21,694 nt of DNA. It comes from Pseudomonadota bacterium. Its GTDB lineage: Bacteria; Pseudomonadota; Alphaproteobacteria; Rhizobiales; Rhizobiaceae. Below, piece by piece: positions 7,568-15,382 of this stretch (the first letter of the stretch is position 1; every line of letters begins with the position of its first letter). The stretch lies in assembly GCA_023387715.1 (NCBI GenBank), contig JAEWHQ010000143.1, forward strand, positions 1 through 21,694, given 5' to 3'. Position numbers and translations under genes: made by a program. The notes beneath the pieces are model-generated. The model saw only the letters and a list, made by a program, of their open reading frames with translations, made no database searches and was not told the origin of the DNA.

Positions 7568-9206
7568 AGCTGATGTTTGGACCGAGGAAACCGGCTCAAG
7601 GAATGTGGCAGGAACTGCGCTGATAGGGAAGGCTTGTGATATTCTTGAGTTGGTAGGCAGGGCGCCGAGTGAGCTTAACCAAATTGCCCTTGCAGAAAAA
7701 ACAGGTATTCCGCGCGCAACCCTTTATCGCATCTTGGCCGCTTTGTGCGCGCGCGGTTTTTTGCGCGTGGATCCTATTAGTCAGAATTATACGCTCGGTT
7801 TCAACTTTCTTGAATTTGCACAAAACACATGGTCTGGGGGCGACCTGGCATCTATTGCGTCTGTAGAATTGCGCCGTTTACGTGATCTGACCGGAGAAAC
7901 CGCATATTTTGCGGTTCAGCAAGGTTATCATGTGATAGCCTTGGGACGTTTTGAAAGTGCGCATCCGCAGCGCTCTAAAGCAAAACTGGGTGCACTTAAG
8001 CCGATGCATTGCACGAGCCAAGGTAAAAGTTTTTTAGCCTATTGGTCTGATGCGCAATTGAGCACTTATTTGCAGCAGGAATTACAGTCCTTCACCTATC
8101 GTACTATTATCAATCCGGAGCAATTACGTGCAAATCTTGCGATCATTCGTGCGCGTGGATTTGCCATTGACGATGAGGAAATTGTTATCGGAACCCGATG
8201 TGTGGGGGCACCGGTATTAGATGCGGATAATCGGCCAGTTGCGGCCATCAGTGTTGCTGCTCCTGTTTATCGTATGAGTCCGGAACGGGCTGAGCAGCTG
8301 GGTTATGAAATTGCTGATGTTGCTCGGCGTATTTCTGCACAATTAAGGCCATCGACACATATACAGACACGCACTGAAAGTTCATTTGAGGTCATGTGCG
8401 AAATCCCGGCTTTTGCTGGTGCATCGCCAATTTGGAATAGTGAACTAGAAACATTGTTTTGGATTGATCGACTGGCACCTGCACTTCACGGGAGCAGCAA
8501 GGCATCTACCTATCTGTCGATGGAAATATTGGCTCAAAGTCTTGTCTCAGCGTGTTTGATACATAACGGTGCATTGTTGGCGGCCGGTGATCATCTGGCA
8601 TTGGTCCGAAATGATCAGATCATAGAGAAAATATATTTCAATGAACATGAACGTATAACATCGTTACGCGTGTCGCCTTCCGGACAAGTATGGGCTGCTA
8701 TGCTAAATATTGATACGGATACAAGCATGGTGGGGCCGTTAAACCGCGATGGGACAGTTGAAAGCCTGTTTGATATTTCCGGGATGGTGACGGATTTAGC
8801 GTTCAGTAATGAAAACACACTTTTTGCGACAGTGCCATCGCGTTCAAGTATTCATCTGCTTGAGCTTGCCCATCACCGTAAGCGTCGTTTTTCGGATATT
8901 CCAAAGGCGGCTGGCGCTCCTTGTGCACTTGCTGTGGATAAAACCGGTAAACTGTGGGTGGCCATGACTGATGGCTGGAGCATTTTGTGCATTGATGAAG
9001 ACGGTGAGATTATCCGTACCTTAGCAGTGCCTGTTCCGCAGCCAACTGGCATTACATTTGGCGGCGCTCATTCAGAAACCCTTTTTATCACAAGTGCCCG
9101 TACCGGTGTTGCTCGTGAAAGCCTGATGGCGGCTCCCCTTTCAGGGCATGTTCTCTCGGTGGATGTTGGTGTGTCTGGGCAGAGTGAGCCGGTTGGCGTG
9201 TTCTAG
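7560..9206 (+). CDS. IclR-type transcriptional regulator fused to a degenerate SMP-30/gluconolactonase domain
   Basis: This 548-residue protein carries an IclR winged helix (about 18-85, recognition helix IPRATLYRILAAL), an IclR effector domain (about 95-262, with EEIVIGTRCVGAPV and PVAAISVAAP), and a six-bladed propeller of the SMP-30/gluconolactonase family (about 275-545). Propeller landmarks are SPIW, SPSGQVWAAM, KTGKLWVAM and PTGITFGG. Against the SMP-30 pattern, the metal and substrate residues are all replaced: Glu by Ala288 in AGASPIW, the Asn of R-x-N-D by Thr367, the metal Asn by Thr411 and the base Asp by Cys455. So the propeller is probably a ligand sensor, not a lactonase. GTG 7560 is chosen because AGGGGAGG lies at 7545-7552; an upstream TTG at 7530 lacks a site. 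It presumably controls this cluster in response to a sugar acid or lactone. Confidence 0.88.
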   Translation: MTEADVWTEETGSRNVAGTALIGKACDILELVGRAPSELNQIALAEKTGIPRATLYRILAALCARGFLRVDPISQNYTLGFNFLEFAQNTWSGGDLASIASVELRRLRDLTGETAYFAVQQGYHVIALGRFESAHPQRSKAKLGALKPMHCTSQGKSFLAYWSDAQLSTYLQQELQSFTYRTIINPEQLRANLAIIRARGFAIDDEEIVIGTRCVGAPVLDADNRPVAAISVAAPVYRMSPERAEQLGYEIADVARRISAQLRPSTHIQTRTESSFEVMCEIPAFAGASPIWNSELETLFWIDRLAPALHGSSKASTYLSMEILAQSLVSACLIHNGALLAAGDHLALVRNDQIIEKIYFNEHERITSLRVSPSGQVWAAMLNIDTDTSMVGPLNRDGTVESLFDISGMVTDLAFSNENTLFATVPSRSSIHLLELAHHRKRRFSDIPKAAGAPCALAVDKTGKLWVAMTDGWSILCIDEDGEIIRTLAVPVPQPTGITFGGAHSETLFITSARTGVARESLMAAPLSGHVLSVDVGVSGQSEPVGVF

Positions 9207-9263
9207 CCGTGCCGTTTGGCTGCGATAAAATGGAAAAAATAGCAAAAAAAGGGAGCGAGAACC

Positions 9264-10787
9264 ATGAGTTTCAAGCCGTATGGAAAACATTTAATCGCCG
9301 GTGAGTGGGTTGCTAGTGAACACAATTTCTATTCTGAGCCAGTTTATGGAGCGCCGCATGCATTTTCATGCGGTACAGTGAGGCATGTAAATACTGCTTG
9401 TGACGCAGCAGAAGAAGCATTTTGGGACTATGCTTATTCTGATCGTAAATTAAGGGCGCGGTTTTTACGCTTGGTAGCGGATGAAATAGAAGCGCGTGCG
9501 GATGCTATTACTCAAATCGGTGCGGAAGAAACTGGGCTGCCGGCTGCCCGGCTAAATGGTGAACGTGGCCGGACAAACGGACAATTACGCCTCTTTGCTG
9601 ATCATATTGAAGCGGGTGCTTATCTTGATCGTCGATATGACAAAGAGTTAGCTGATCGTCAGCCATTACCACGTCCTGATATTCGTTTGATCCAGCGGCC
9701 TGTTGGGCCAGTTGCTGTATTTGGTGTGTCCAATTTTCCACTGGCTTTTTCTACTGCGGGTGGGGATACGGCTGCAGCTTTGGCTGCGGGCTGTCCCGTG
9801 GTTGTTAAAGGACATAGTGCACATCCCGGTACGGGCGAAATCATAGCTGAGGCAATTGATGCTGCGCGCCGCTCTCTTGGACTTCACCGGGGAGTGTTTT
9901 CTTTAATTCAAGGCGGAACGCGTGATGTTGGTATTGCCTTAGTGCAGCATCCATTTATTAAAGCTGTCGGCTTTACAGGTTCGCTTGCCGGAGGGCGCGC
10001 ATTGTTTAATCTTTGTGCGGCGCGCCCAGAGCCAATTCCGTTTTTTGGTGAGTTAGGATCTGTTAATCCGATGTTTGTTTTGCCCGCTGCACTAAAAGCA
10101 CGCGCTGGTATTATTGGGGCTGGTTGGGCCGGATCCTTAACAATGGGGGCAGGGCAGTTTTGCACTAATCCGGGCATTGCAGTGGTACCGGAAGGGGAAG
10201 CGGCGCTTGAGTTTCAACAGGCGGCAGCGCAGGCATTGCAGGCGGTTGCCTCGCAGGTCATGCTAACGGATGGAATTGCTAAAGCTTATCAAGATGGTAT
10301 TGAGCGCATGAGCACAACAAAAGGGGTTCGACAATTAGTCGGGACTGCCGCTACTAAGCGTTGTGCTCTGCCATATCTATTCGAAACAACTGTTGAAAAT
10401 TACTTAGCCCATAGTGAGTTGCATGATGAGGTCTTCGGTCCAATGGGGCTGATCGTTAAGGCGCAAAGCTTTGATGAAATAGTCACCTTTGCCAAAAGTC
10501 TGGAAGGGCAATTGACTGCGACTATACAGCTTGATGAAGGTGATAATGAGCAAGCGCGCTTATTGCTGAGAATTTTAGAACGCAAAGCGGGGCGGGTTTT
10601 GGCGAATGGTTATCCAACTGGTGTAGAAATTTGCGATGCAATGGTACATGGCGAGCCTTATCCTGCGTCGACAAATTTTGGTGCTACATCAGTGAGTACA
10701 ATGTCGATCCGGCGTTTTTTACGTCCGGTAAGTTTTCAGAATATTCCACAAAGCATTTTACCAGATGATTTGCAGGAGTTTTCATAA
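9264..10787 (+). CDS. 2,5-dioxovalerate (alpha-ketoglutarate semialdehyde) dehydrogenase
   Basis: This 507-residue aldehyde dehydrogenase has oxyanion Asn157 in VSNFP, cofactor Lys182 in VVVKGHSAHPGTGE, general base Glu263 in FGELGSVNP and catalytic Cys300 in GAGQFCTNPG. The GHSAHPGTGE, FGELGSVNP and QFCTNPG forms are characteristic of the ketoglutarate semialdehyde dehydrogenase branch, as is the C-terminal HGEPYPAST followed by RRFLRPVSFQ. It converts the semialdehyde to 2-oxoglutarate with NAD(P)+, the last step of oxidative hexuronate, aldarate and pentose pathways. A GGGAGCGAG site precedes ATG 9264, and 57 nt separate it from the regulator gene. It is the last gene of the cluster. Confidence 0.93.
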   Translation: MSFKPYGKHLIAGEWVASEHNFYSEPVYGAPHAFSCGTVRHVNTACDAAEEAFWDYAYSDRKLRARFLRLVADEIEARADAITQIGAEETGLPAARLNGERGRTNGQLRLFADHIEAGAYLDRRYDKELADRQPLPRPDIRLIQRPVGPVAVFGVSNFPLAFSTAGGDTAAALAAGCPVVVKGHSAHPGTGEIIAEAIDAARRSLGLHRGVFSLIQGGTRDVGIALVQHPFIKAVGFTGSLAGGRALFNLCAARPEPIPFFGELGSVNPMFVLPAALKARAGIIGAGWAGSLTMGAGQFCTNPGIAVVPEGEAALEFQQAAAQALQAVASQVMLTDGIAKAYQDGIERMSTTKGVRQLVGTAATKRCALPYLFETTVENYLAHSELHDEVFGPMGLIVKAQSFDEIVTFAKSLEGQLTATIQLDEGDNEQARLLLRILERKAGRVLANGYPTGVEICDAMVHGEPYPASTNFGATSVSTMSIRRFLRPVSFQNIPQSILPDDLQEFS

Positions 10788-10804
10788 CTGGTGTGCTTCA
10801 CCGT

Positions 10805-10842
10805 ATTTTCCGACTGTCTTCTTCTGGAGACAGTCGGAAAAT
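10805..10842. other. Perfect 15-bp hairpin between the sugar-acid cluster and the amidohydrolase gene
   Basis: ATTTTCCGACTGTCT (10805-10819) is the exact complement of AGACAGTCGGAAAAT (10828-10842), with an 8-nt loop. It starts 18 nt after the dehydrogenase stop. Unlike a textbook terminator, the T run is on the 5' arm and the A run on the 3' arm, in both orientations, and no free T tract follows. It may still end transcription with Rho or act as a 3' stabilising structure. Confidence 0.6.
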
Positions 10843-10955
10843 TAATGCCGCACATGGCATCAAGATTATGTACTTAGCTCCAATGAATTAATTATTTGAC
10901 TTTTTCAATTAATGATACTTTCATATTAATGTATCAGACGATTGGGAGGTTTGTC

Positions 10956-12113
10956 ATGATCATTAAAGAGATTGCCGATAAAGCGATCGAGCTTAAAGCT
11001 TGGCGCCATCAAATTCACGCTCATCCTGAAACCGCTTTTGAGGAAGTTAAAACCTCAGCTTTTGTTGCCCAAAAGCTTGAGGAGTGGGGTATTGAAGTTC
11101 AACGCGGTATAGGAATTACCGGTGTCGTTGGTGTCATTAAAGGTAAATCCGAAGGTCCTACCATCGGATTACGTGCTGACATGGACGCGTTGCCTTTAAC
11201 CGAAGAAACAGGCCTTGAATACACATCTCAAATAGAGAACAAATTTCATGGATGCGGCCATGACGGACACACCGTCATGCTACTAGGAGCAGCACAATAT
11301 TTAGCAAAGAACCCGCCTTTACATGGGAATGTTCATCTGATTTTTCAGCCTGCGGAAGAAAACCTGCGTGGTGCAGCTAAAATGGTTGAAGACGGTTTGT
11401 TTGAACGCTTTCCTTGCGATCAGGTTTATGGACTACACACAATACCACTTTACAAACCGGGTACGGCAGCTATCCGTACGGGCGCTGCATTAAGTTCAAT
11501 TGCAATGTATGAGATTGCAATTGAAGGTGTTGGCAGCCATGGTGCAGCGCCGCATACAGCTGTTGACCCCTTGCAGGCTGCGGCGCGCATTGCAATGGAT
11601 ATTTCCTCCATCGTTGGCCGCTATATTGATCCGTTTGCCCCAGCAGTCATATCCTTAGGCCGTATGGTCGCCGGTGCTGTTGATAATATTATTCCAGCCT
11701 CTGCCAGTCTTGCAGGTACTGTTCGCAGTTTTGATATTGCTGTTCAAAATAAAATATTAGATCACCTGCAGGCACTGTGTGACGGGGTGGAGACCTCGAC
11801 GGGCTGTAAAGTTACTCTGACTATTAAAACACAAGGTCTTCCTTGCATTAATTCTGAGCAGGGCGCAAAAACCGCTGTGAAAGCAGCAGGTAAAGTGCTT
11901 GGCGCTGAAAATATTATGACAGACACACAGCCTTTACCCTTCAGCGATGACTTTGCTCAAATGCTGGCACAGTGGGGCGGCGCTTATATATTCCTCGGAC
12001 AAGATGGCCCTATGTGCCATAATCCTGGGTTCGATTTTGACGACAAGCTATTGCCAATTGGCGCCAGTATTTTCTGTAATATTGTTATGGATCAGACCAG
12101 CACACCTGCATAG
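10956..12113 (+). CDS. M20 family metallo-amidohydrolase (N-acyl amino acid/hippurate hydrolase type)
   Basis: This 385-residue enzyme has the family landmarks RHQIHAHPE (17-25), Asp75 in GLRADMDALP, metal-binding Cys100 and His102 in HGCGHDGH, Glu134-Glu135 in FQPAEE, His161 in GLHTIP, the GSHGAAPH dimerisation-domain motif and a late MCHNPGFDFDD. Members split N-acyl amino acids such as hippurate, indole-acetyl amino acids or N-acetyl amino acids with one or two divalent metals. ATG 10956 is chosen over an upstream in-frame start at 10896 because GGGAGG lies at 10944-10949. It precedes an MHS transporter and a MarR regulator, suggesting uptake and hydrolysis of one compound class, perhaps an acylated amino acid; the substrate is unknown. 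There is no signal peptide, so it is cytoplasmic. Confidence 0.9.
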   Translation: MIIKEIADKAIELKAWRHQIHAHPETAFEEVKTSAFVAQKLEEWGIEVQRGIGITGVVGVIKGKSEGPTIGLRADMDALPLTEETGLEYTSQIENKFHGCGHDGHTVMLLGAAQYLAKNPPLHGNVHLIFQPAEENLRGAAKMVEDGLFERFPCDQVYGLHTIPLYKPGTAAIRTGAALSSIAMYEIAIEGVGSHGAAPHTAVDPLQAAARIAMDISSIVGRYIDPFAPAVISLGRMVAGAVDNIIPASASLAGTVRSFDIAVQNKILDHLQALCDGVETSTGCKVTLTIKTQGLPCINSEQGAKTAVKAAGKVLGAENIMTDTQPLPFSDDFAQMLAQWGGAYIFLGQDGPMCHNPGFDFDDKLLPIGASIFCNIVMDQTSTPA

Positions 12114-12161
12114 CGGCTTTAATTACGCATTTTATTCAAATTTCACGAAAGATCATCGAGC

Positions 12162-12203
12162 GAAACGTGGTTAGATAGCTTTTATCTATTTCTGGCACGT
12201 TTC
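12162..12203. promoter_or_regulatory. Nested inverted repeats upstream of the transporter gene
   Basis: An outer pair, GAAACGTG (12162-12169) and CACGTTTC (12196-12203), encloses an inner pair, TAGATA (12172-12177) and TATCTA (12183-12188), with a 5-nt centre. Both pairs are perfect. They sit in the 130-nt gap between the amidohydrolase and the transporter, ending 40 nt before the transporter ATG. The inner 17-bp palindrome is the size of a MarR operator and the neighbouring MarR gene is the natural candidate. Alternatively the whole forms an mRNA structure that sets relative expression. Confidence 0.5.
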
Positions 12204-12243
12204 CTTGCGATGCAGTTGTTTATAGCGCTCAGGGAGCCGCCAT

Positions 12244-13545
12244 ATGTCATCAACGTCTACACTTTCAGAAAATACAACGCCATTTTCACAATCAGCAGTC
12301 AGACGCGCCATTGCCTCGTCCATTATTGGTAATGGCCTAGAGTGGTACGACTTTCTTATCTACGGTTTTTTCACCGCGATGATCTCGAAAGTTTTCTTCC
12401 CAGCGGATGATCCGTTCGTATCAATGTTGCTGGCAACAGCAACATTTGCTGTTTCATTTTTAGTACGTCCTTTAGGTGGAATTATTGTTTCATCTTATGC
12501 AGATCGTTATGGCCGCAAACCTGTCATGACCATGATGATGATTGTTATGGGTGTATCGACCATTCTTATCGGACTTACGCCTTCATATGAGAAAATCGGT
12601 ATCGCAGCTCCAATTATCATTATATTTGCGCGCATCTTGCAGGGACTGTCAGTTGGTGCTGAATTTTCCAGTGCAACTGCCATGTTGATTGAATATGCTC
12701 CAAAGAACCGTCGTTTGTATTTCGGCAGTTTTCAGATGTGCTCTCAGGCTTTCGCGCTCGCTCTGTCTGGGTTGACTGGTTTTGCACTATCAACTCTGAT
12801 GTCCCCTGAAGATATGAATAGCTGGGGTTGGCGTATACCTTTTATGGTTGGCCTTCTGATCACACCTCTAGGGTTTTATATTCGTCGTTTTGTTGCTGAA
12901 TCACCCGAGTTTCAGGCTTTATCCAAAACCAATCCTTCCCGCTCGACACCATTTCGGGATGTCATACGCTACCATCTTGGAGATGTTCTCACTGGTTTCA
13001 GCCTGCTCATACCGGGAACTGTCGCATTTTATGTCTGGTTTGTTTTCATTCCTGCTTATGTTGCGCGTGAACTCCAGCTGGCGTTCTCTTACGCCATGTT
13101 AAGTTCATTAATTAGCGGCATTACACTTGTACTGATCATTCCATTCATGGGGCATTTAAGCGACCGTGTTAGCGGTTGGCGAGTTTTAGTAACGGGCGTC
13201 ATTGTCTTTGGATTGCTGGCATATCCAATGCTGCATTACGTGATTGCAGCACCAAGTTTTGAACGCTTGCTCACCATTCAAATTATTTGCGCCATTCCGA
13301 TTGCTGGTTTTTGGGCACCAATGCCTGGCCTACTCGCACATCTCTTTCCGACAGAGGTTCGCTCCACCGGCATGTCTATTTCATATAATATGGTTTCATT
13401 ATTATTTGGTGGCTTAGCGCCGTTTACACTCACTTGGCTAGTTGGCAAAACGGCATCAAATTACGTACCCGCCTATTATGTTATCGGCTGTACCATTCTG
13501 TCTCTCTTGGCTATGTTATTAGCAGCAAGAATAAAAGCTAAATAA
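12244..13545 (+). CDS. MHS-type major facilitator superfamily transporter
   Basis: This 433-residue protein has about 12 hydrophobic segments. The MHS family signs are the amino-terminal IIGNGLEWYDFLIYGFF around TM1, the loop 2-3 motif ADRYGRKP (86-93) and RILQGLSVGAEFSSA in TM4. Members are proton symporters for organic acids, betaines and similar small metabolites (shikimate, citrate, proline/betaine, alpha-ketoglutarate). A GGGAG site lies just before ATG 12244. The gene sits between the M20 hydrolase and the MarR regulator, so it probably imports the hydrolase substrate or exports a product. The ligand cannot be read from sequence. Confidence 0.92.
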   Translation: MSSTSTLSENTTPFSQSAVRRAIASSIIGNGLEWYDFLIYGFFTAMISKVFFPADDPFVSMLLATATFAVSFLVRPLGGIIVSSYADRYGRKPVMTMMMIVMGVSTILIGLTPSYEKIGIAAPIIIIFARILQGLSVGAEFSSATAMLIEYAPKNRRLYFGSFQMCSQAFALALSGLTGFALSTLMSPEDMNSWGWRIPFMVGLLITPLGFYIRRFVAESPEFQALSKTNPSRSTPFRDVIRYHLGDVLTGFSLLIPGTVAFYVWFVFIPAYVARELQLAFSYAMLSSLISGITLVLIIPFMGHLSDRVSGWRVLVTGVIVFGLLAYPMLHYVIAAPSFERLLTIQIICAIPIAGFWAPMPGLLAHLFPTEVRSTGMSISYNMVSLLFGGLAPFTLTWLVGKTASNYVPAYYVIGCTILSLLAMLLAARIKAK

Positions 13546-13559
13546 TACAAGAGGAATTT

Positions 13560-14018
13560 ATGTCCGAGAAACTTAAAACGACCACTAAAGACGACCTGAA
13601 TTCGTTCTTAAGTTATCGGATAGACAAAGTTTTAAACTCAGTCATGGCCAAGGCTTCTAAAGTCTATAAAGACAACCTTGGCCTGACAATTCGTGAGATG
13701 CGGGTTGTACGAGCAATTGCAGAGGAACCAGGAATATCCGTTGGTCGATTATCAGATATTACATTGATCGAGCCGACCTTAATATCTAAACATCTTAAGC
13801 ACTTATTATCATTGAATTATATTGAACGCCGCATCAATGAAAAAGATGCACGGCAATTTCTCTTATATCTGACATCCGCAGGCAGCAATGTTTATCATCA
13901 AGCTAATATAGTAGGTAAAACATCACATGATGACATGCTGACTACTCTTACGCATGATGAGATCCAACAGCTTGATTTTTTACTGAAGAAGCTCAACACT
14001 TGGGTAGAAAAACCATGA
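13560..14018 (+). CDS. MarR family transcriptional regulator
   Basis: This 152-residue regulator has the MarR winged helix. The HTH is at about residues 46-82 (REMRVVRAIAEEPGISVGRL, then LIEPTLISKHLKHL as recognition helix), followed by the beta-wing ERRINEKDARQFLLYLT (89-105) and dimerisation helices at both ends. An AAGAGGA site precedes ATG 13560, 14 nt after the transporter stop, so it is the last gene of that operon. It probably represses the hydrolase-transporter unit and is released by a phenolic or acyl ligand; this is inference from the family and its position. The nested repeat near 12162-12203 is a candidate site. Confidence 0.9.
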   Translation: MSEKLKTTTKDDLNSFLSYRIDKVLNSVMAKASKVYKDNLGLTIREMRVVRAIAEEPGISVGRLSDITLIEPTLISKHLKHLLSLNYIERRINEKDARQFLLYLTSAGSNVYHQANIVGKTSHDDMLTTLTHDEIQQLDFLLKKLNTWVEKP

Positions 14019-14051
14019 AATCATGTAGATCACGCGGCTTTGACCAATTGG

Positions 14052-14088
14052 CATGCGCCTTCATTTTGAGCTGTCAGCAACGCGCATG
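14052..14088. terminator. Weak stem between convergent genes
   Basis: CATGCGC (14052-14058) and GCGCATG (14082-14088) can pair across a 23-nt loop in the 78-nt gap between the convergent MarR and acetyltransferase genes. The loop is long and there is no clear T tract, so terminator function is uncertain. Confidence 0.25.
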
Positions 14089-14096
14089 GTTTCATC

Positions 14097-14540
14097 TTAT
14101 GCTGAGTTGAGTTTCAATTTTAAAATCGGATAAGGTTTGCCTTGATCGTCAACATCTGTGCGGCCTGTTTGCACAAAACCCATATGTAAGTAAAAGCCAA
14201 CGCCTTGGTTGTTTTGCTCATTCACATCAACCGTAATCTGATTATCAAAAAGTGCTTTTGCATGTGCGATCATATGCTTACCCACGCCTTCGCCGCGCAT
14301 GCTTGGTGCAATGAAAAGACTGTCAATGTGATTGTCAGTCATCCCCATAAAACCAACAGGGCTTTCATCGTCTTCCACCACCCAAACTTCAGCATTTGGC
14401 AGATATTGCTCGCGCACCATTGTTTCAATTCCTTGAAAGTCGGACGGGCTTAAAAAATCATGCGTTGCGAGTGCGCTATCGCGCCAGATATCAGCCAGAG
14501 CAGGTGCATCATTGCTGGTGGATTTTCTGATAGTAATCAT
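14097..14540 (-). CDS. yjaB: GNAT family N-acetyltransferase, YjaB-like
   Basis: This 147-residue protein has the GNAT acetyl-CoA loop R82-G-E-G-V-G-K88 in motif A, a preceding HIDSLFIAPS strand, and motif B GVGFYLHMGF (113-122). The carboxy-terminal pattern DVNEQNNQGVGFY followed by TGRTDVDDQGKPYPILKL closely follows the E. coli YjaB sequence as I recall it, including the ATHDFL segment near residues 25-30. YjaB binds acetyl-CoA; its physiological substrate is not established. AAGGAA precedes the ATG on the minus strand. It is a single-gene unit divergent from the methyltransferase gene. Confidence 0.88.
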   Translation of the reverse strand: MITIRKSTSNDAPALADIWRDSALATHDFLSPSDFQGIETMVREQYLPNAEVWVVEDDESPVGFMGMTDNHIDSLFIAPSMRGEGVGKHMIAHAKALFDNQITVDVNEQNNQGVGFYLHMGFVQTGRTDVDDQGKPYPILKLKLNSA

Positions 14541-14722
14541 TTTTATGTTCCTTAACTGAATTGGAACGTACCAAGTAATACATCGCTTATGAAAACACCT
14601 AACGGACTTTTTGTCGCAATTTTATTTTTTTAAGTCTTAAACAGACCACAGTCAGGCGTACATATAGCTGTAAATCAGTGTAACTGAATGAATGACTATA
14701 ACTGTTATCGGCGGGCTTATTG
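14541..14722. promoter_or_regulatory. Divergent intergenic region between acetyltransferase and methyltransferase genes
   Basis: This 182-nt AT-rich spacer must hold both promoters, though no hexamer pair is convincing. Two symmetric elements are visible: GTTCC (14547-14551) paired with GGAAC (14563-14567), next to the acetyltransferase start, and a 13-bp palindrome TTTAAGTCTTAAA at 14629-14641. Either could bind a regulator. Nothing coding is seen here. Confidence 0.3.
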
Positions 14723-15307
14723 ATGCAAGATAATACTCTGGATTTTTATAACACCAATGCCGCGCAATATGCAGCGGATGATTTGATAGCGAACCCAAAA
14801 TTGTCTGGCTTTTTAGCAAAGTGCAAAACGGGTGGCCATATTTTGGAAATGGGAACTGGTTCCGGAGTTGATGCCCGAGCCATAATCGATGCCGGTTTTC
14901 AGCTGGATGCCACAGATGGTTCAGCTGAACTGGCAGCTATCGCTTCACAACTGATCGGGCAACCTGTGCGCCAAATGATGTTCGATGAACTCGATGCGCA
15001 TGAGACCTATGACGGTATTTATGCTTGTGCTGCCTTAACGCACGCACCGCGTAATCAACTTGGTGCGATCATTCAAAAGATCCATGCCGCGTTAAAACCT
15101 GGTGGTGTTGTATGGGCAAGTTTTAAGGTTGGCGGCGGTGAGGGAACGGATGATCTTGGCCGTTTCTATAACTATTTACCACTGCCGGATTTGCTCGATA
15201 TTTGGCAGAATAATGCATCCTGGGCACAGCTGACAATAGATCAATGGCATGGTAGCGCATATGATAAAAAGCCTACCGAATGGGCGGCAATTGTTGCGGT
15301 TCGCTAG
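14723..15307 (+). CDS. Class I SAM-dependent methyltransferase
   Basis: This 194-residue Rossmann-type methyltransferase has motif I HILEMGTGSGVDA (39-51), the acidic strand LDATDGS (61-67) that should hold the ribose of SAM, YDGIYACAALTH as motif II and LKPGGVVWASF as motif III. The acceptor is unknown; the small size and lack of extra domains suggest a small-molecule or housekeeping substrate. ATG 14723 is preferred over the TTG one codon upstream; only a weak GGCGGG is seen before it. It ends at a strong terminator and stands alone. Confidence 0.85.
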   Translation: MQDNTLDFYNTNAAQYAADDLIANPKLSGFLAKCKTGGHILEMGTGSGVDARAIIDAGFQLDATDGSAELAAIASQLIGQPVRQMMFDELDAHETYDGIYACAALTHAPRNQLGAIIQKIHAALKPGGVVWASFKVGGGEGTDDLGRFYNYLPLPDLLDIWQNNASWAQLTIDQWHGSAYDKKPTEWAAIVAVR

Positions 15308-15334
15308 TTTTCAATTTAGCTGTGCTAAAAGAAA

Positions 15335-15360
15335 AAAACGCCACACTGAAGTGGCGTTTT
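15335..15360. terminator. Bidirectional Rho-independent terminator
   Basis: AAAACGCCAC (15335-15344) and GTGGCGTTTT (15351-15360) form a perfect 10-bp stem with an ACTGAA loop. T runs lie on both strands: seven in a row on the minus side. It serves the methyltransferase on the plus strand and the efe remnant on the minus strand. Confidence 0.92.
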
Positions 15361-15382
15361 GACGTTTTAAAAGCATCGAAAC

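Noticed and set aside
12179..12190. BioR-like box TTATCTATTT upstream of the MHS transporter
   Set aside because: It lacks the second half of the BioR palindrome and belongs to the nested repeat of the MarR-linked unit. No biotin gene is adjacent.
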